Shown: one piece after another, positions 1 through 8,543 of the stretch
How positions within the stretch are numbered: position 1 is the stretch's first letter
How the letters are laid out: every line of letters starts with the position of its first letter
Assembly: GCA_902797885.1 (NCBI GenBank)
Contig: CADBUP010000096.1
Coordinates: forward strand, 1-32,930
DNA: 32,930 bases
From: an uncultured Ruminococcus sp.
GTDB lineage: Bacteria; Bacillota; Clostridia; Monoglobales; Monoglobaceae
Direction: 5' to 3'
The notes under the pieces: generated by a model
The model's input: only the letters and a program-made list of their open reading frames with translations
What the model was told of the DNA's origin: nothing
Databases searched by the model: none
Program-made: the position numbers and the translations under genes

Positions 1-37
1 ATATCTTGCTGAAAATAACTTTTTCGACAGTCTGAGA

Positions 38-54
38 CCTCCCCTTTAGGGAGG
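38..54. terminator. Short hairpin at left edge, possible terminator
   Basis: CCTCCC (38-43) pairs with GGGAGG (49-54) across a 5-nt loop, followed on the plus strand by CCTTTTGCTTT. It could terminate a plus-strand gene ending off the left edge. An open plus frame runs from base 2 to a TAG at 47-49 (ending NNFFDSLRPPL), but it is too short to call a gene. The CCTTTAGGGAG core resembles the dispersed repeats at the right edge, so it may instead be part of such an element. Confidence 0.4.
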
Positions 55-99
55 CCTTTTGCTTTATAAAGAGCCTACGGCCCCTTTTAATAGACTTTA

Positions 100-600
100 T
101 TACTCAGCGGGTGTCTGATTTTCTGTCGCATTATTGTCGGTGCTTGCATTATTGTCAGTATTAGCATTATTATCAGCACTTGCATTGTCGCCGTCTGCCT
201 GCTGGCTTGCTGCCTTCTGCTGAGCAACCTGATCGGCTGACATAACAATATTACCGTCTGCATCAACCAAATTTCCCTGATCATCAAGCTTAACCTGAGT
301 CTGACCGTCAGCACTCTCTGATGCCTCTGTCGAACTACTGTTATCGCTTGCCGAATTCTTATACTCTTTAACCGAAACAGTTGTAAGCACAATTGAACTT
401 ATAACGAAAAGCGCGGCAACTACTGCGGTGAATTTTTTTAGCATAGCGTCTATTGTTCTGCCCTTATTCTTACCGAAGAATGTTTCTGCGCCGCCGGCGA
501 TTGCGCCCGAGAGGCCTTGCTGCTTACCATGCTGCATAAGCACAACCACAACAAGCACAACTGCAATTATTACATGTACAATAATTAAACCTAACTTCAT
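100..600 (-). CDS. secG: SecG, preprotein translocase subunit, with long polar C-terminal tail
   Basis: SecG assists the SecYEG channel during protein export across the cytoplasmic membrane. The 166-residue product starts with a hydrophobic helix (about 3-22), then a cytoplasmic loop with the family pattern QQGLSGAIAGGAETFFGK, then a second helix (about 57-76). The start at 600 is chosen because AAGGAGG lies just upstream; the longer open frame reaches into the promoter. SecG is usually about 70-80 residues. Here about 85 extra residues, rich in Asn, Asp, Ser, Gln and Ala, follow the second helix and include short repeats of the DNNA(S/N)TDNN type. By known SecG topology this tail should lie outside the membrane. 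The core assignment is firm; the role of the tail is unknown. Confidence 0.93.
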   Translation of the reverse strand: MKLGLIIVHVIIAVVLVVVVLMQHGKQQGLSGAIAGGAETFFGKNKGRTIDAMLKKFTAVVAALFVISSIVLTTVSVKEYKNSASDNSSSTEASESADGQTQVKLDDQGNLVDADGNIVMSADQVAQQKAASQQADGDNASADNNANTDNNASTDNNATENQTPAE

Positions 601-680
601 TTTACTTCCTCCTTGTATCTTGCGATACATTGTTTTCGCTCTAATTAATCTTGTTTGATATATAACACTCAGTATGCTCC

Positions 681-709
681 ATTGTACCATATATTCAAGA
701 ATTTTTCAA
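681..709 (-). promoter_or_regulatory. Sigma-A promoter of secG
   Basis: On the minus strand, -35 TTGAAA (704-709) and -10 TACAAT (681-686) are 17 bp apart. The leader to the secG start is about 75 nt. Confidence 0.7.
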
Positions 710-780
710 GTGTTTTTGCGAAATTTTTTAAATTTTATTTTATTTAAAGCTAAATGTAATTTTTCTGTAACGTTTTAAAC

Positions 781-815
781 AAAAACAGGGAATCCGCAAT
801 CAATGCAAATTCCCT
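781..815 (-). terminator. Terminator of the msmX-like gene
   Basis: ATTCCCT (809-815) and AGGGAAT (787-793) form a 7-bp stem, with a small inner GCA/TGC pairing. On the minus strand the stem is followed by GTTTTTGTTT, 24 bp past the stop codon of the ABC ATPase gene. Confidence 0.7.
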
Positions 816-838
816 ATTCTTATACCTTTTTAATCAGA

Positions 839-1951
839 TTAATGTATAATACAGTTTTCTGTATCCTTATCAAACAGATGAATCTTGTTTGCATCAAGCG
901 CAACCTTAATCGTCTGGCCAAGCTTTGAAGTTGTTCTCGGATTAACTCTCGCGGTGAAGTTAACATCCTCAACCTTGAAGTACAGGTATGTCTCAGCACC
1001 CATCATTTCTGTGAGGTCAATCTTAACGTCAAAGTTGCAGTCAGGAGAAGCCGAAATATATGCTTCATCATCATAAATATCCTCAGGTCTGATACCCATA
1101 ATAACCTGCTTGCCGTTGTAAGCGCGAAGTTCTTCCTTCTTACCCTTTCCGTCAGGAAGCTTAATCTTAAAGTGATTATTTGTAAGATAAGTACCATCTT
1201 CTTTAACGTCAACAGTAACATCGATGAAGTTCATCTGAGGACTTCCGATAAATCCGGCAACAAACACATTACACGGATACATATAAAGATTTGAAGGTGT
1301 ATCCACCTGCTGAACAATACCATCTTTCATAACAACGATTCTTGTACCCATTGTCATAGCCTCTGTCTGGTCATGGGTTACATATATAAACGTTGTCTGA
1401 AGCTTTTTATGAAGCTTACCTATCTCGGTTCTCATCTGAACTCTCAGCTTCGCATCAAGGTTAGAAAGCGGCTCATCCATAAGGAATACCTTAGGTTCAC
1501 GCACAATAGCACGGCCGAGAGCAACACGCTGTCTCTGACCACCCGACAAAGCCTTCGGCTTTCTGTCGAGAAGATGCTCAATACCCAGAATCTGAGCAGC
1601 CTCAGTAACTTTCTTTTTAATTTCAGCCTTCGGAACCTTTCTGAGTTTAAGACCAAAAGCCATGTTCTCAAATACCGTCATGTGCGGATAAAGTGCATAG
1701 TTCTGGAAAACCATCGCAATATCTCTATCCTTCGGAATAACATCGTTCATAAGTTTGTCGCCTATGTAAAGCTCACCCTCGGTGATTTCTTCCAGACCCG
1801 CAATCATTCTCAGGGTAGTCGACTTACCGCAACCCGACGGACCAACGAAAATTATAAACTCTTTATCCTCAATATCCAGATTAAAATCGGTAACAGCTGT
1901 GAAGCCGCCCGAGTATGTCTTGGTGATATGCTTCAGACTCAAGCTTGCCAT
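839..1951 (-). CDS. Sugar ABC transporter ATP-binding protein, MsmX/UgpC type
   Basis: This is the ATPase subunit of carbohydrate (CUT1-type) ABC importers. The 370-residue protein has Walker A GPSGCGKS (37-44), the Q-loop glutamine (83), signature LSGGQ (135-139), Walker B VFLMDE (155-160) and switch His193. About 130 C-terminal residues form the OB-type regulatory domain of the MalK/UgpC family. The motif GFIGSPQMNF, typical of this subgroup, marks the domain boundary. AGGAGG precedes the ATG. No permease or solute-binding gene is adjacent. Stand-alone ATPases of this type (MsmX in Bacillus subtilis) energise several sugar importers encoded elsewhere, and that shared role is inferred here. 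The gene is monocistronic, with a terminator behind it and a divergent argCB unit in front. Confidence 0.93.
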   Translation of the reverse strand: MASLSLKHITKTYSGGFTAVTDFNLDIEDKEFIIFVGPSGCGKSTTLRMIAGLEEITEGELYIGDKLMNDVIPKDRDIAMVFQNYALYPHMTVFENMAFGLKLRKVPKAEIKKKVTEAAQILGIEHLLDRKPKALSGGQRQRVALGRAIVREPKVFLMDEPLSNLDAKLRVQMRTEIGKLHKKLQTTFIYVTHDQTEAMTMGTRIVVMKDGIVQQVDTPSNLYMYPCNVFVAGFIGSPQMNFIDVTVDVKEDGTYLTNNHFKIKLPDGKGKKEELRAYNGKQVIMGIRPEDIYDDEAYISASPDCNFDVKIDLTEMMGAETYLYFKVEDVNFTARVNPRTTSKLGQTIKVALDANKIHLFDKDTENCIIH

Positions 1952-2021
1952 ATAAAAAAACCTCCTAATATAAATCTAACACTAAATAATATATGACTTA
2001 ATTTGTATAACTTATTGTAAC

Positions 2022-2040
2022 ACATTTTCACGGAAAATGT
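2022..2040. promoter_or_regulatory. Perfect palindrome in msmX-like promoter region, possible operator
   Basis: ACATTTTC (2022-2029) and GAAAATGT (2033-2040) form an 8-bp inverted repeat with a 3-nt centre. It sits upstream of a minus-strand TACAAT (2014-2019), so it would lie between the -35 and -10 of the sugar ATPase promoter, whose -35 is weak (CTAACA, 18-bp spacing). The position suggests a repressor or activator site; the regulator is unknown. Confidence 0.4.
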
Positions 2041-2156
2041 TAGAGCCTAATTATACAAATTTAAAAATTTCTTTTTAGTAAATATGTATAAAGAACTAAT
2101 TTACCCGATTTTTTCCCCGAAAAAATAACCAAAAATATTTCTTTTTTCCTTTTTAC

Positions 2157-2185
2157 TTGAAAAATATTGACGAATAGGGTATAAT
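2157..2185 (+). promoter_or_regulatory. Sigma-A promoter of argCB
   Basis: -35 TTGAAA (2157-2162) and -10 TATAAT (2180-2185) with a 17-bp spacer, about 40 bp before the argC start. No convincing ArgR box was recognised by eye. Confidence 0.75.
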
Positions 2186-2225
2186 GGGAAACGTAGATAT
2201 TTTTAATAAAGAGAGATGATTTTTA

Positions 2226-3266
2226 ATGATTAAAGTTGGAGTATTGGGAGCAACCGGTTATGCAGGTATCGAAACTGTCCGACTTCTGCTCAGGCACCCC
2301 GGGGTTACCTTAACAAGAGTTGTATCACATTCAAATGTCGGTGTTAAGATTTCGGATTTATACCCCAATCTCCGAGGTATCTGTGATATGGAATTTTCTG
2401 CACTTGACGTTGATGATATTTCAGAAAACTGCGACGTTGTGTTCACCGCCCTGCCGCACGGAGCTTCTAAAGAGATTATTCCTTCGCTCTATAACAAGGG
2501 GCTTAAAATAATAGACCTATCCGGCGACTTCCGTTATGACGACCCCGCCGTATACGAAAAATGGTACGGTCAGCCCCATTCCGCGCCCGAACTTCTTGAA
2601 AAGTCGGTTTACGGACTTTGTGAGCTATACCGCAATAAAATTAAAGGCGCGCGTCTGATTGGAAATCCGGGTTGTTACACCACTTGTTCAATCACCGGTC
2701 TGTATCCGATAATTCATTCGGGATATGCCGATAACAGCAGTATTATAATAGACGCGAAATCCGGAGTTACCGGTGCCGGACGAGGTCTTAAACTCCCCAA
2801 CCTATTCTGTGAATGTACCGAAACCATGAAAGCGTATAAGGTTGCGACGCATCGCCATACCTCGGAAATCGAACAGGAGCTTTCGCATGCCGCGGGCGAA
2901 AATATCATCCTTTCGTTCACTCCGCACCTTGCGCCGATGAAGCGCGGAATTTTCGCGACCTGTTACATAAACCTTAAAGAGAAAAAAACTACCGAAGAGC
3001 TTGTCGCTCTGTATAAAGACTTTTATAAGAATGAACAGTTCATCACGGTGTATGACGCGGGAAGCCTCCCCGAGGTTAAGCACGTCAGCGGCTCAAACCG
3101 CGTCGGCATTGGTATTGTTGTTGACGAGCGCCTGAACCGCGCCGTAATAATCTCGTGCCTTGATAACTTAATAAAGGGTGCGGCCGGACAGGCAATCCAA
3201 AATATGAATATTATGTGCGGCCTGCCTGAAGAAACAGGGCTTGACACCATTGCTATGTATTTGTAA
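2226..3266 (+). CDS. argC: N-acetyl-gamma-glutamyl-phosphate reductase
   Basis: ArgC reduces N-acetylglutamyl phosphate with NADPH to the semialdehyde, the third step of arginine/ornithine synthesis. The 346-residue length is normal. The N-terminal dinucleotide motif GATGYAG (8-14) and the catalytic cysteine in GNPGCYTT (Cys150) are present, as are the conserved DLSGDFR (97-103) and HRHTSE segments. A GAGAG-type ribosome site precedes the ATG. The gene is first in an operon with argB, 21 bp apart. The usual neighbour argJ is absent between them, so the acetyl-transfer step must be encoded elsewhere. Confidence 0.97.
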   Translation: MIKVGVLGATGYAGIETVRLLLRHPGVTLTRVVSHSNVGVKISDLYPNLRGICDMEFSALDVDDISENCDVVFTALPHGASKEIIPSLYNKGLKIIDLSGDFRYDDPAVYEKWYGQPHSAPELLEKSVYGLCELYRNKIKGARLIGNPGCYTTCSITGLYPIIHSGYADNSSIIIDAKSGVTGAGRGLKLPNLFCECTETMKAYKVATHRHTSEIEQELSHAAGENIILSFTPHLAPMKRGIFATCYINLKEKKTTEELVALYKDFYKNEQFITVYDAGSLPEVKHVSGSNRVGIGIVVDERLNRAVIISCLDNLIKGAAGQAIQNMNIMCGLPEETGLDTIAMYL

Positions 3267-3287
3267 TTTGCAAGGAGGAAGTTTAAA

Positions 3288-4172
3288 ATGAATCAACCTG
3301 AAATCAAACCGATAATAGACAAGGCAAAAATTCTGATTGAGGCCCTGCCTTACATTCAAAAATTCTACGGAAAAACCGTTGTTATCAAATACGGCGGCAA
3401 CGCAATGATAAACGAAGAACTCAAAAACAAGGTTATGGAGGATATAACCCTTCTTAAATATATAGGAATCAATCCTATCGTAGTCCACGGCGGCGGACCG
3501 GATATCTCGGCGGCGCTTAAACAGTTCGATATAAAAAGCGAGTTTATAAACGGCCTGAGGGTAACCGACGAAGAAACAATGAAGGTCGCGCGCATGGTTC
3601 TTATCGGTAAGACAAACAAGGAAATTGTCTCTCTCCTCGGAACAAAGGGCGGAAAGGGTATAGGCCTCTCGGGCATAGACGGAAAGCTGATTGAGTGTAA
3701 GAAATATTACACCGAGGTTGACGGAAAGAAAACAGATATAGGATATGTCGGCGATATAGTACATATCAACGAAAATGTGCTTGATATAATGACAAACGGC
3801 GACTATATCCCAGTTGTTGCGCCGATTGGCGTTGACGATGACGGAAACAGCTATAACATAAACGCCGACACAGTAGCCGGCGCCGTTGCCGCGGCGGTAA
3901 AAGCAGAGAAACTGGTTCTTCTTACTGATATTGACGGAATAAAAGAATCGGTTGACAGTCCGGAAATTATCTATCAGATAACAAAACCCGAAATCGACCG
4001 TATGATAGCCGATAAAAAGATAGTCGGCGGAATGATTCCAAAGGTCAAGGGCGGTCTCGAGGCTCTTGACGCGGGCGTAAACGCCGTACATATTATCGAT
4101 GGAAGAATTCCTCACTGCCTGCTTCTTGAAATATTTACCGACAGCGGTATAGGAACAATGATAACAAAGTAA
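3288..4172 (+). CDS. argB: Acetylglutamate kinase
   Basis: ArgB phosphorylates N-acetylglutamate, the second and often arginine-inhibited step of arginine synthesis. The 294-residue protein belongs to the amino-acid kinase family. It shows the phosphate-binding KYGGNAM with Lys34, the substrate loop GGGPDIS, and the C-terminal GGMIPKV nucleotide-site segment. The N-terminal extension of about 25 residues (AEALPYI type) is typical of the hexameric, arginine-sensitive class, so feedback inhibition is likely but inferred. AAGGAGG sits at ideal distance from the ATG. A strong terminator follows directly. Confidence 0.97.
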   Translation: MNQPEIKPIIDKAKILIEALPYIQKFYGKTVVIKYGGNAMINEELKNKVMEDITLLKYIGINPIVVHGGGPDISAALKQFDIKSEFINGLRVTDEETMKVARMVLIGKTNKEIVSLLGTKGGKGIGLSGIDGKLIECKKYYTEVDGKKTDIGYVGDIVHINENVLDIMTNGDYIPVVAPIGVDDDGNSYNINADTVAGAVAAAVKAEKLVLLTDIDGIKESVDSPEIIYQITKPEIDRMIADKKIVGGMIPKVKGGLEALDAGVNAVHIIDGRIPHCLLLEIFTDSGIGTMITK

Positions 4173-4200
4173 AAAATGACCGCGTTGCGGTCATTTTTTT
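4171..4200. terminator. Bidirectional terminator between argB and the membrane-protein gene
   Basis: AAAAAATGACCGC (4171-4183) pairs perfectly with the complementary arm at 4187-4199 across a GTT loop. A-runs and T-runs on either side make it work in both directions. It overlaps the argB stop and the 3' end of the minus-strand gene. Confidence 0.85.
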
Positions 4201-4672
4201 ATCTTTCAAACGGATATCTATACGCACCTGCGGACATCTGCATCGGCAAGTCCTTAATAAGAAGCAGGACAATCGCCGTTGCCAGCCTCCCGAACAGGCA
4301 GATTACCGCAAACAAAAATGCGTGCTGTGGGTCAAACAAATAAAAGAACTTATGCATAACAAGCGCAATTAAAATCCCTGCCAAAAGGCTCGGAACAAAT
4401 GCAATATACGACGGAACGTATGCCGCCATTACCTGAATCAGCAAGACTATCGGCATAACTATATCCAATCTCTTAACCGTATACCCATAAATCCTATATT
4501 CCTCACAGATTGAACCGATAACGTAATAGTGCAGAATCGGCACAAATGCAATCCACGGATTCTTAACGCCGTTTCGTCTCGCAATCGAATATAGGCTATA
4601 CGAACTTATTCCGTATGCCGCAAGCGTAATAATTACCGAAAAAACAATACTGACAATACTAAAAACAAACAT
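4199..4672 (-). CDS. Small multi-pass membrane protein, function unknown
   Basis: About 157 residues, strongly hydrophobic. It has an N-terminal helix, then the segment SLYSIARRNGVKNPWIAFVP, then two to three further helices and a short polar end. The pattern of a helix followed by a YxIAxRxGxKNPWxAFxP motif recurs in uncharacterised Firmicutes membrane proteins; no catalytic residues are evident. The ATG at 4672 is preferred because GAAAGG lies about 10 nt upstream. An in-frame TTG at 4702 would add ten basic residues. It lies 74 bp downstream of murD on the same strand, so it may be co-transcribed with it. No function is assigned. Confidence 0.7.
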   Translation of the reverse strand: MFVFSIVSIVFSVIITLAAYGISSYSLYSIARRNGVKNPWIAFVPILHYYVIGSICEEYRIYGYTVKRLDIVMPIVLLIQVMAAYVPSYIAFVPSLLAGILIALVMHKFFYLFDPQHAFLFAVICLFGRLATAIVLLLIKDLPMQMSAGAYRYPFER

Positions 4673-4748
4673 CTGCACACAGCCTTTCCGCCCGCGTTTC
4701 AAACATTCCCAACCATCCCGCGGGCAGGAAAGGCCGAATAATATATCA

Positions 4749-6131
4749 CTAAAACGCTTTTACTATATCCTTAAAGGTGTTTCCCCTATCCTCAAAATTT
4801 TTGAATAGGTCAAAGCTTGCGCAGGCGGGCGAAAGGATTACCGTATCTCCCGGCTGTGCGATTTCGCGTGCTTTTTCAACAGCAGCCTTAAATTCATCAC
4901 ATCTGAAAATCGGCAAGTTATTATAGTTTCCGGCATTCTTTACCGCCGCTTCAATCTTCTCTGACGTAAAGCCTACAAGAACCAGCTTTTTAACGTGCTC
5001 ATTCACAACCACACCAAAATCGTCGAAAGGAATCTTCTTGTCATAGCCGCCGGCAATAAGAATGACCTTTTTATCCCCGAATGATTTAAGACCGGCGGTT
5101 GTTCTGGCCGGACTGCTCGCGATAGAATCATTATAGTAGCTAACCCCGTCGAGTTCGCGCACAAATTCGATTCTGTGCGGAACGCCTTTGAACTCCGTTG
5201 CTGTTCTTCGGATAGTTCCGTCCTCAACAAGCCCCTCAACAGCAGCGGCCGCAGCCATATAATTTTCGACATTGTGCATACCGGGAATGTAAATGGTATC
5301 AATGTCTAAAACCTCACGTTCGATTCTTCCGCCCTCGGTTCTGACAATCTTTCCGTCCTTTAATGAATATCCGTCATCAAGAAGCCTCGAAGAACTGAAA
5401 TAAACCACACCGTCTCTGCCTTCGCCGAAACTTCTTGTTATATCGTTGTCATAGTTTAAGACAACCCTGCCGCCCGGCTTTTGATACTTAAATACCGCGC
5501 GCTTTGCATCCACATATTCATCAAAGTCGGTGTGCCAGTCAAGATGATTCGGCGTAACATTCGTTACAACGGCGATATCTGCGCTCAGCTTCATAGTATG
5601 AAGCTGAAAGCTCGACAGCTCTACAACCGAAATATCCGAGGGCTTTATGTTTTCAACCTCGGCCACGAGAGGCCTTCCTATATTCCCGCCGAGATGACAG
5701 GTATACCCCGCACGGGTCAGCATATCATAGATAAGGCTTGTCGTTGTGGTCTTTCCGTCGCTTCCCGTGACAGCAATTATTTTTGAAGGACAGGTCTCAA
5801 AGAAAAGCTCCATTTCAGATGAAATGACCGCCCCATTCTTCTCCGCCTCAACAAGCGCCGGAACGTCATACCTCACCCCCGGCGTCTTAAATACCATTTC
5901 GGTTCCGTCGGCAATCTTATCAAGGTAATTCTCGCCGAGAACCGTTTCTACTCCCAATCCGCAGAGCTCGTCATATACCTCTCCCATTTTATCGGCGGTT
6001 CTTTTATCATACACACAAATATCCGCACCGCATTCCGCCAGCATACGAATGAGCGGAAGGTTACTGACGCCGGCCCCCACAACCGCAATCTTCATACCGC
6101 GTGCTTTTTGTTTAAATTCCTGAATAGTCAT
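4749..6131 (-). CDS. murD: UDP-N-acetylmuramoyl-L-alanine--D-glutamate ligase
   Basis: MurD adds D-glutamate to UDP-MurNAc-L-Ala in the cytoplasm during peptidoglycan precursor synthesis. The 460-residue protein has the N-terminal UMP-binding Rossmann region (VVGAGVSN, 17-24), the ATP loop VTGSDGKTTTT (121-131), conserved TPNHLDWH in the central domain, and the C-terminal ligase domain with SPACASFD. The ATG at 6131 is chosen because GTGAGG lies at ribosome-site distance; a GTG at 6146 would itself be part of that site. It follows ispH-S1 after a long hairpin, so it may be transcribed by read-through or from its own promoter. Confidence 0.96.
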   Translation of the reverse strand: MTIQEFKQKARGMKIAVVGAGVSNLPLIRMLAECGADICVYDKRTADKMGEVYDELCGLGVETVLGENYLDKIADGTEMVFKTPGVRYDVPALVEAEKNGAVISSEMELFFETCPSKIIAVTGSDGKTTTTSLIYDMLTRAGYTCHLGGNIGRPLVAEVENIKPSDISVVELSSFQLHTMKLSADIAVVTNVTPNHLDWHTDFDEYVDAKRAVFKYQKPGGRVVLNYDNDITRSFGEGRDGVVYFSSSRLLDDGYSLKDGKIVRTEGGRIEREVLDIDTIYIPGMHNVENYMAAAAAVEGLVEDGTIRRTATEFKGVPHRIEFVRELDGVSYYNDSIASSPARTTAGLKSFGDKKVILIAGGYDKKIPFDDFGVVVNEHVKKLVLVGFTSEKIEAAVKNAGNYNNLPIFRCDEFKAAVEKAREIAQPGDTVILSPACASFDLFKNFEDRGNTFKDIVKAF

Positions 6132-6203
6132 TATTTCCAACCTCACATTAACAATAGTTAAATCCGCACCTAAGACAAATTCATCTGCCGGCGCGGAATT
6201 GCC

Positions 6204-6257
6204 AAAAGGAGCTGCTGCAAACGAGTTAATCTGTTCCGTTTTGCAGCAACCCCTTTT
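6204..6257 (-). terminator. Long hairpin after ispH-S1, probable terminator
   Basis: Plus-strand AAAAGG...GCTGCAAACG (6204-6223) pairs with CGTTTTGCAGC...CCCTTTT (6237-6257), giving an interrupted stem of about 18 bp. On the minus strand the stem opens with A-residues and ends in CCTTTT, just past the ispH-S1 stop. The T-run is short, so termination may be partial. Confidence 0.6.
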
Positions 6258-6275
6258 ATCGGCATTACATATTAA

Positions 6276-8543
6276 TTATTCCTCTGTATCGATAAGGTCG
6301 CCCAGCGTGAATGAGCTGTCCTCAGTATAAGAAACGGTCTCGTCCTCAGAAGCGTCAGCTTCTTCTTCGGGAGTGCTCATAAGAGCCTTCATCGAAAGGC
6401 CAATCTGCTTTGTATCGTTGTTGATTTCGACAATTTTTGCGTCAACAACATCGCCGATAGCAAGAACGTCAGACGGCTTTCCGATTCTCTCATTTGAAAT
6501 CTGAGAAATGTGAATCAGGCCGTCAACATAAGGAGCAACCTCAGCAAAAGCGCCGAAAGGCAAAATGCGAACGATTTTGCACTTAATTGTGTCGCCGACA
6601 TGAAGATTTTCCGTACCCTTAACCCAGGGGCTGTCCTCTTCTTTCTTATAGCCAAGCGAAATCTTTCCGGTTTCCTTGTTCATATCCTTGATGTAAACGT
6701 TGATTGTATCGCCAACCTTTACAACCTCGGACGGATGCTTGATTCTCTGCCATGAAAGCTCAGAGATGTGAACAAGGCCGTCTACGCCGCCCAGGTCAAC
6801 GAATGCGCCGAAGGATGTGAGCGACTTAACAACACCGTCATAGTGCTTACCGATTTCTGCGTTTGCCCAGAACTCTTCAGCCTTTTTCTCCTTGAGCTCT
6901 CTAACGAGAGAAATTCTGTTTTCTTCCTTGTTGAGTTCTTTGATATATACATCAATCTGATCGCCGACTTTAACAGCCTCAGACGGATGAGAGATTCTAA
7001 CCGGCGAAAGCTCGGAAATGTGAATCAAACCGTCTACGCCGCCCAGGTCAACAAATGCGCCGAAAGATGTGAGCGACTTAACAGTACCGGTGTACTTCTT
7101 GCCTTCCTCTGCGTTTGCCCAGAATTCAGCAGCAGCCTTTTCGCTCTCTTCCTTTGCAACCGATTTAATCGAGCCGACAACTCTCTGTCTGCCGCGTCTG
7201 TCAACGTCCATCTTGATGATTCTGAATCTCTGTTCTGTTCCGAGCAGTACGCCCAAATCAGCCAAAAATCTCTCTGCGCACTCTGACGCAGGGATGAATA
7301 CGCGAACGCAGTTTACTATAGATACAACGCCGCCCTTAACAAGCTCGATTACGCGACCTGTGAGAATTTCATTGTTCTCAAACGCAGTCTTCAGTTCTTC
7401 CATACCCTTTACAGCATCAATTTTTTTCTTTGAGAGGGTAACTACGCCGTCTCTGTCGCTGACATGAACGACATAAACTTCAACCTCTTCGCCAACCTTA
7501 ACAAGGTCATTGATATCAGCGTTGGTATCGTCTGTAAGTTCATTAAAAGGGATAACACCGTCATACTTGTTTCCGATGTCAACTCTTACCTCTGTAGGTG
7601 TAACACCTATAACTACACCCTTTACAACCTCACCCGATTTAATAGGCTTTAAGGTTTCCTCCAACGCTTCTGCAAAGTTCATTTCATTGTTTTCCGCCAT
7701 GGTTAAATAGACCTCCTTGATTACCGTGTCCGGGGTTGATGCCCCGGCGGTAATACCGACTAATTTTTTAAATGCGGGGAATTTCCCCTGTTTTATATAT
7801 TTTTTTAATTCTTTGTCATTTTCAAATGCAACCGTATTTTCGCAATGCTCCCTACACAGCTCGTACAGCTTTTTTGTGTTTGAACTTTCCGCACCGCCTA
7901 TCACAATCATACAATCGGCTCGCGCCGCAAGTTCAGCGGCCGCTTTTTGCCTTTCATCGGTTGCACTACATATTGTATCAAAAATTTTCACATTTGTAAA
8001 ATGTTTTTTTAAAATTTTTTCAATTTTTTTAAAAAAATCTCTTCTGAGCGTCGTTTGAGCCACGATTACGACATTATTCGACAAAATATCCGATTTTATT
8101 TGTTCTGCCTCTTCAACGGAATTTATAGTATGACCCCTGCCGAGGCACCTACCGTTTATTCCCTTGACCTCGGGATGATTCGGATCGCCGACTATTATAA
8201 TATCGGCTCCGCTTCCCGCCGCGCCGCTCACGATGGAATGAATCTTCTTCACATAAGGGCACGTCGCGTCAATAATATTTGCTCCGCGATTTTTAATCGC
8301 CTCTTCTTCGTCCGCCGGAATCCCGTGTGCTCTTATAATTACATTCGTCCCCGGCTTTATTTCATCGATTGAACTAACCGTATCGACGCCGAGCGATTTT
8401 AATTCCTCTGTTACATCACGGTTGTGTATCAGCATGCCATAGGTAACCGTACCGCCGCTGTCGCCGGCATTCTCGCGCGCCATCTTCACGGCACGCGCCA
8501 CTCCAAAACAAAAGCCGGCCTTTTCAGCAATCTCTGTTTTCAT
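6276..8543 (-). CDS. ispH: HMB-PP reductase (IspH) fused to ribosomal-protein-S1-type RNA-binding domains
   Basis: Residues 1-285 are IspH, the iron-sulfur enzyme that makes IPP and DMAPP in the last MEP-pathway step. The three cluster cysteines (Cys12, Cys95, Cys192) and the substrate histidines in IHNRD (His40), RAHG (His73) and NHPEV (His123) are present. From about 302 to 717 there are S1 (OB-fold) units: 302-372, a poorly conserved one at 392-457, then three good ones at 481-548, 564-632 and 646-717 with FGAFVDLGGVDGLIHISELS-type cores. An acidic tail ends the protein. This fusion is known in Clostridia, where it appears to supply the S1-like protein. The start overlaps the plsC end by 20 bp; GGGGGT upstream is a fair ribosome site. 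Confidence 0.96.
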   Translation of the reverse strand: MKTEIAEKAGFCFGVARAVKMARENAGDSGGTVTYGMLIHNRDVTEELKSLGVDTVSSIDEIKPGTNVIIRAHGIPADEEEAIKNRGANIIDATCPYVKKIHSIVSGAAGSGADIIIVGDPNHPEVKGINGRCLGRGHTINSVEEAEQIKSDILSNNVVIVAQTTLRRDFFKKIEKILKKHFTNVKIFDTICSATDERQKAAAELAARADCMIVIGGAESSNTKKLYELCREHCENTVAFENDKELKKYIKQGKFPAFKKLVGITAGASTPDTVIKEVYLTMAENNEMNFAEALEETLKPIKSGEVVKGVVIGVTPTEVRVDIGNKYDGVIPFNELTDDTNADINDLVKVGEEVEVYVVHVSDRDGVVTLSKKKIDAVKGMEELKTAFENNEILTGRVIELVKGGVVSIVNCVRVFIPASECAERFLADLGVLLGTEQRFRIIKMDVDRRGRQRVVGSIKSVAKEESEKAAAEFWANAEEGKKYTGTVKSLTSFGAFVDLGGVDGLIHISELSPVRISHPSEAVKVGDQIDVYIKELNKEENRISLVRELKEKKAEEFWANAEIGKHYDGVVKSLTSFGAFVDLGGVDGLVHISELSWQRIKHPSEVVKVGDTINVYIKDMNKETGKISLGYKKEEDSPWVKGTENLHVGDTIKCKIVRILPFGAFAEVAPYVDGLIHISQISNERIGKPSDVLAIGDVVDAKIVEINNDTKQIGLSMKALMSTPEEEADASEDETVSYTEDSSFTLGDLIDTEE

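Noticed and set aside
2-49. Partial CDS at the left edge
   Set aside because: Only 15 codons are visible, ending NNFFDSLRPPL; this can arise from dispersed repeat sequence, so it is mentioned only with the hairpin.
2041-2160. ArgR box before argC
   Set aside because: The region is AT-rich, but no convincing paired arginine-repressor boxes could be read by eye.
3168-4115. 315-codon minus-strand open frame
   Set aside because: Antisense shadow of argB; composition is that of a mirrored coding strand.
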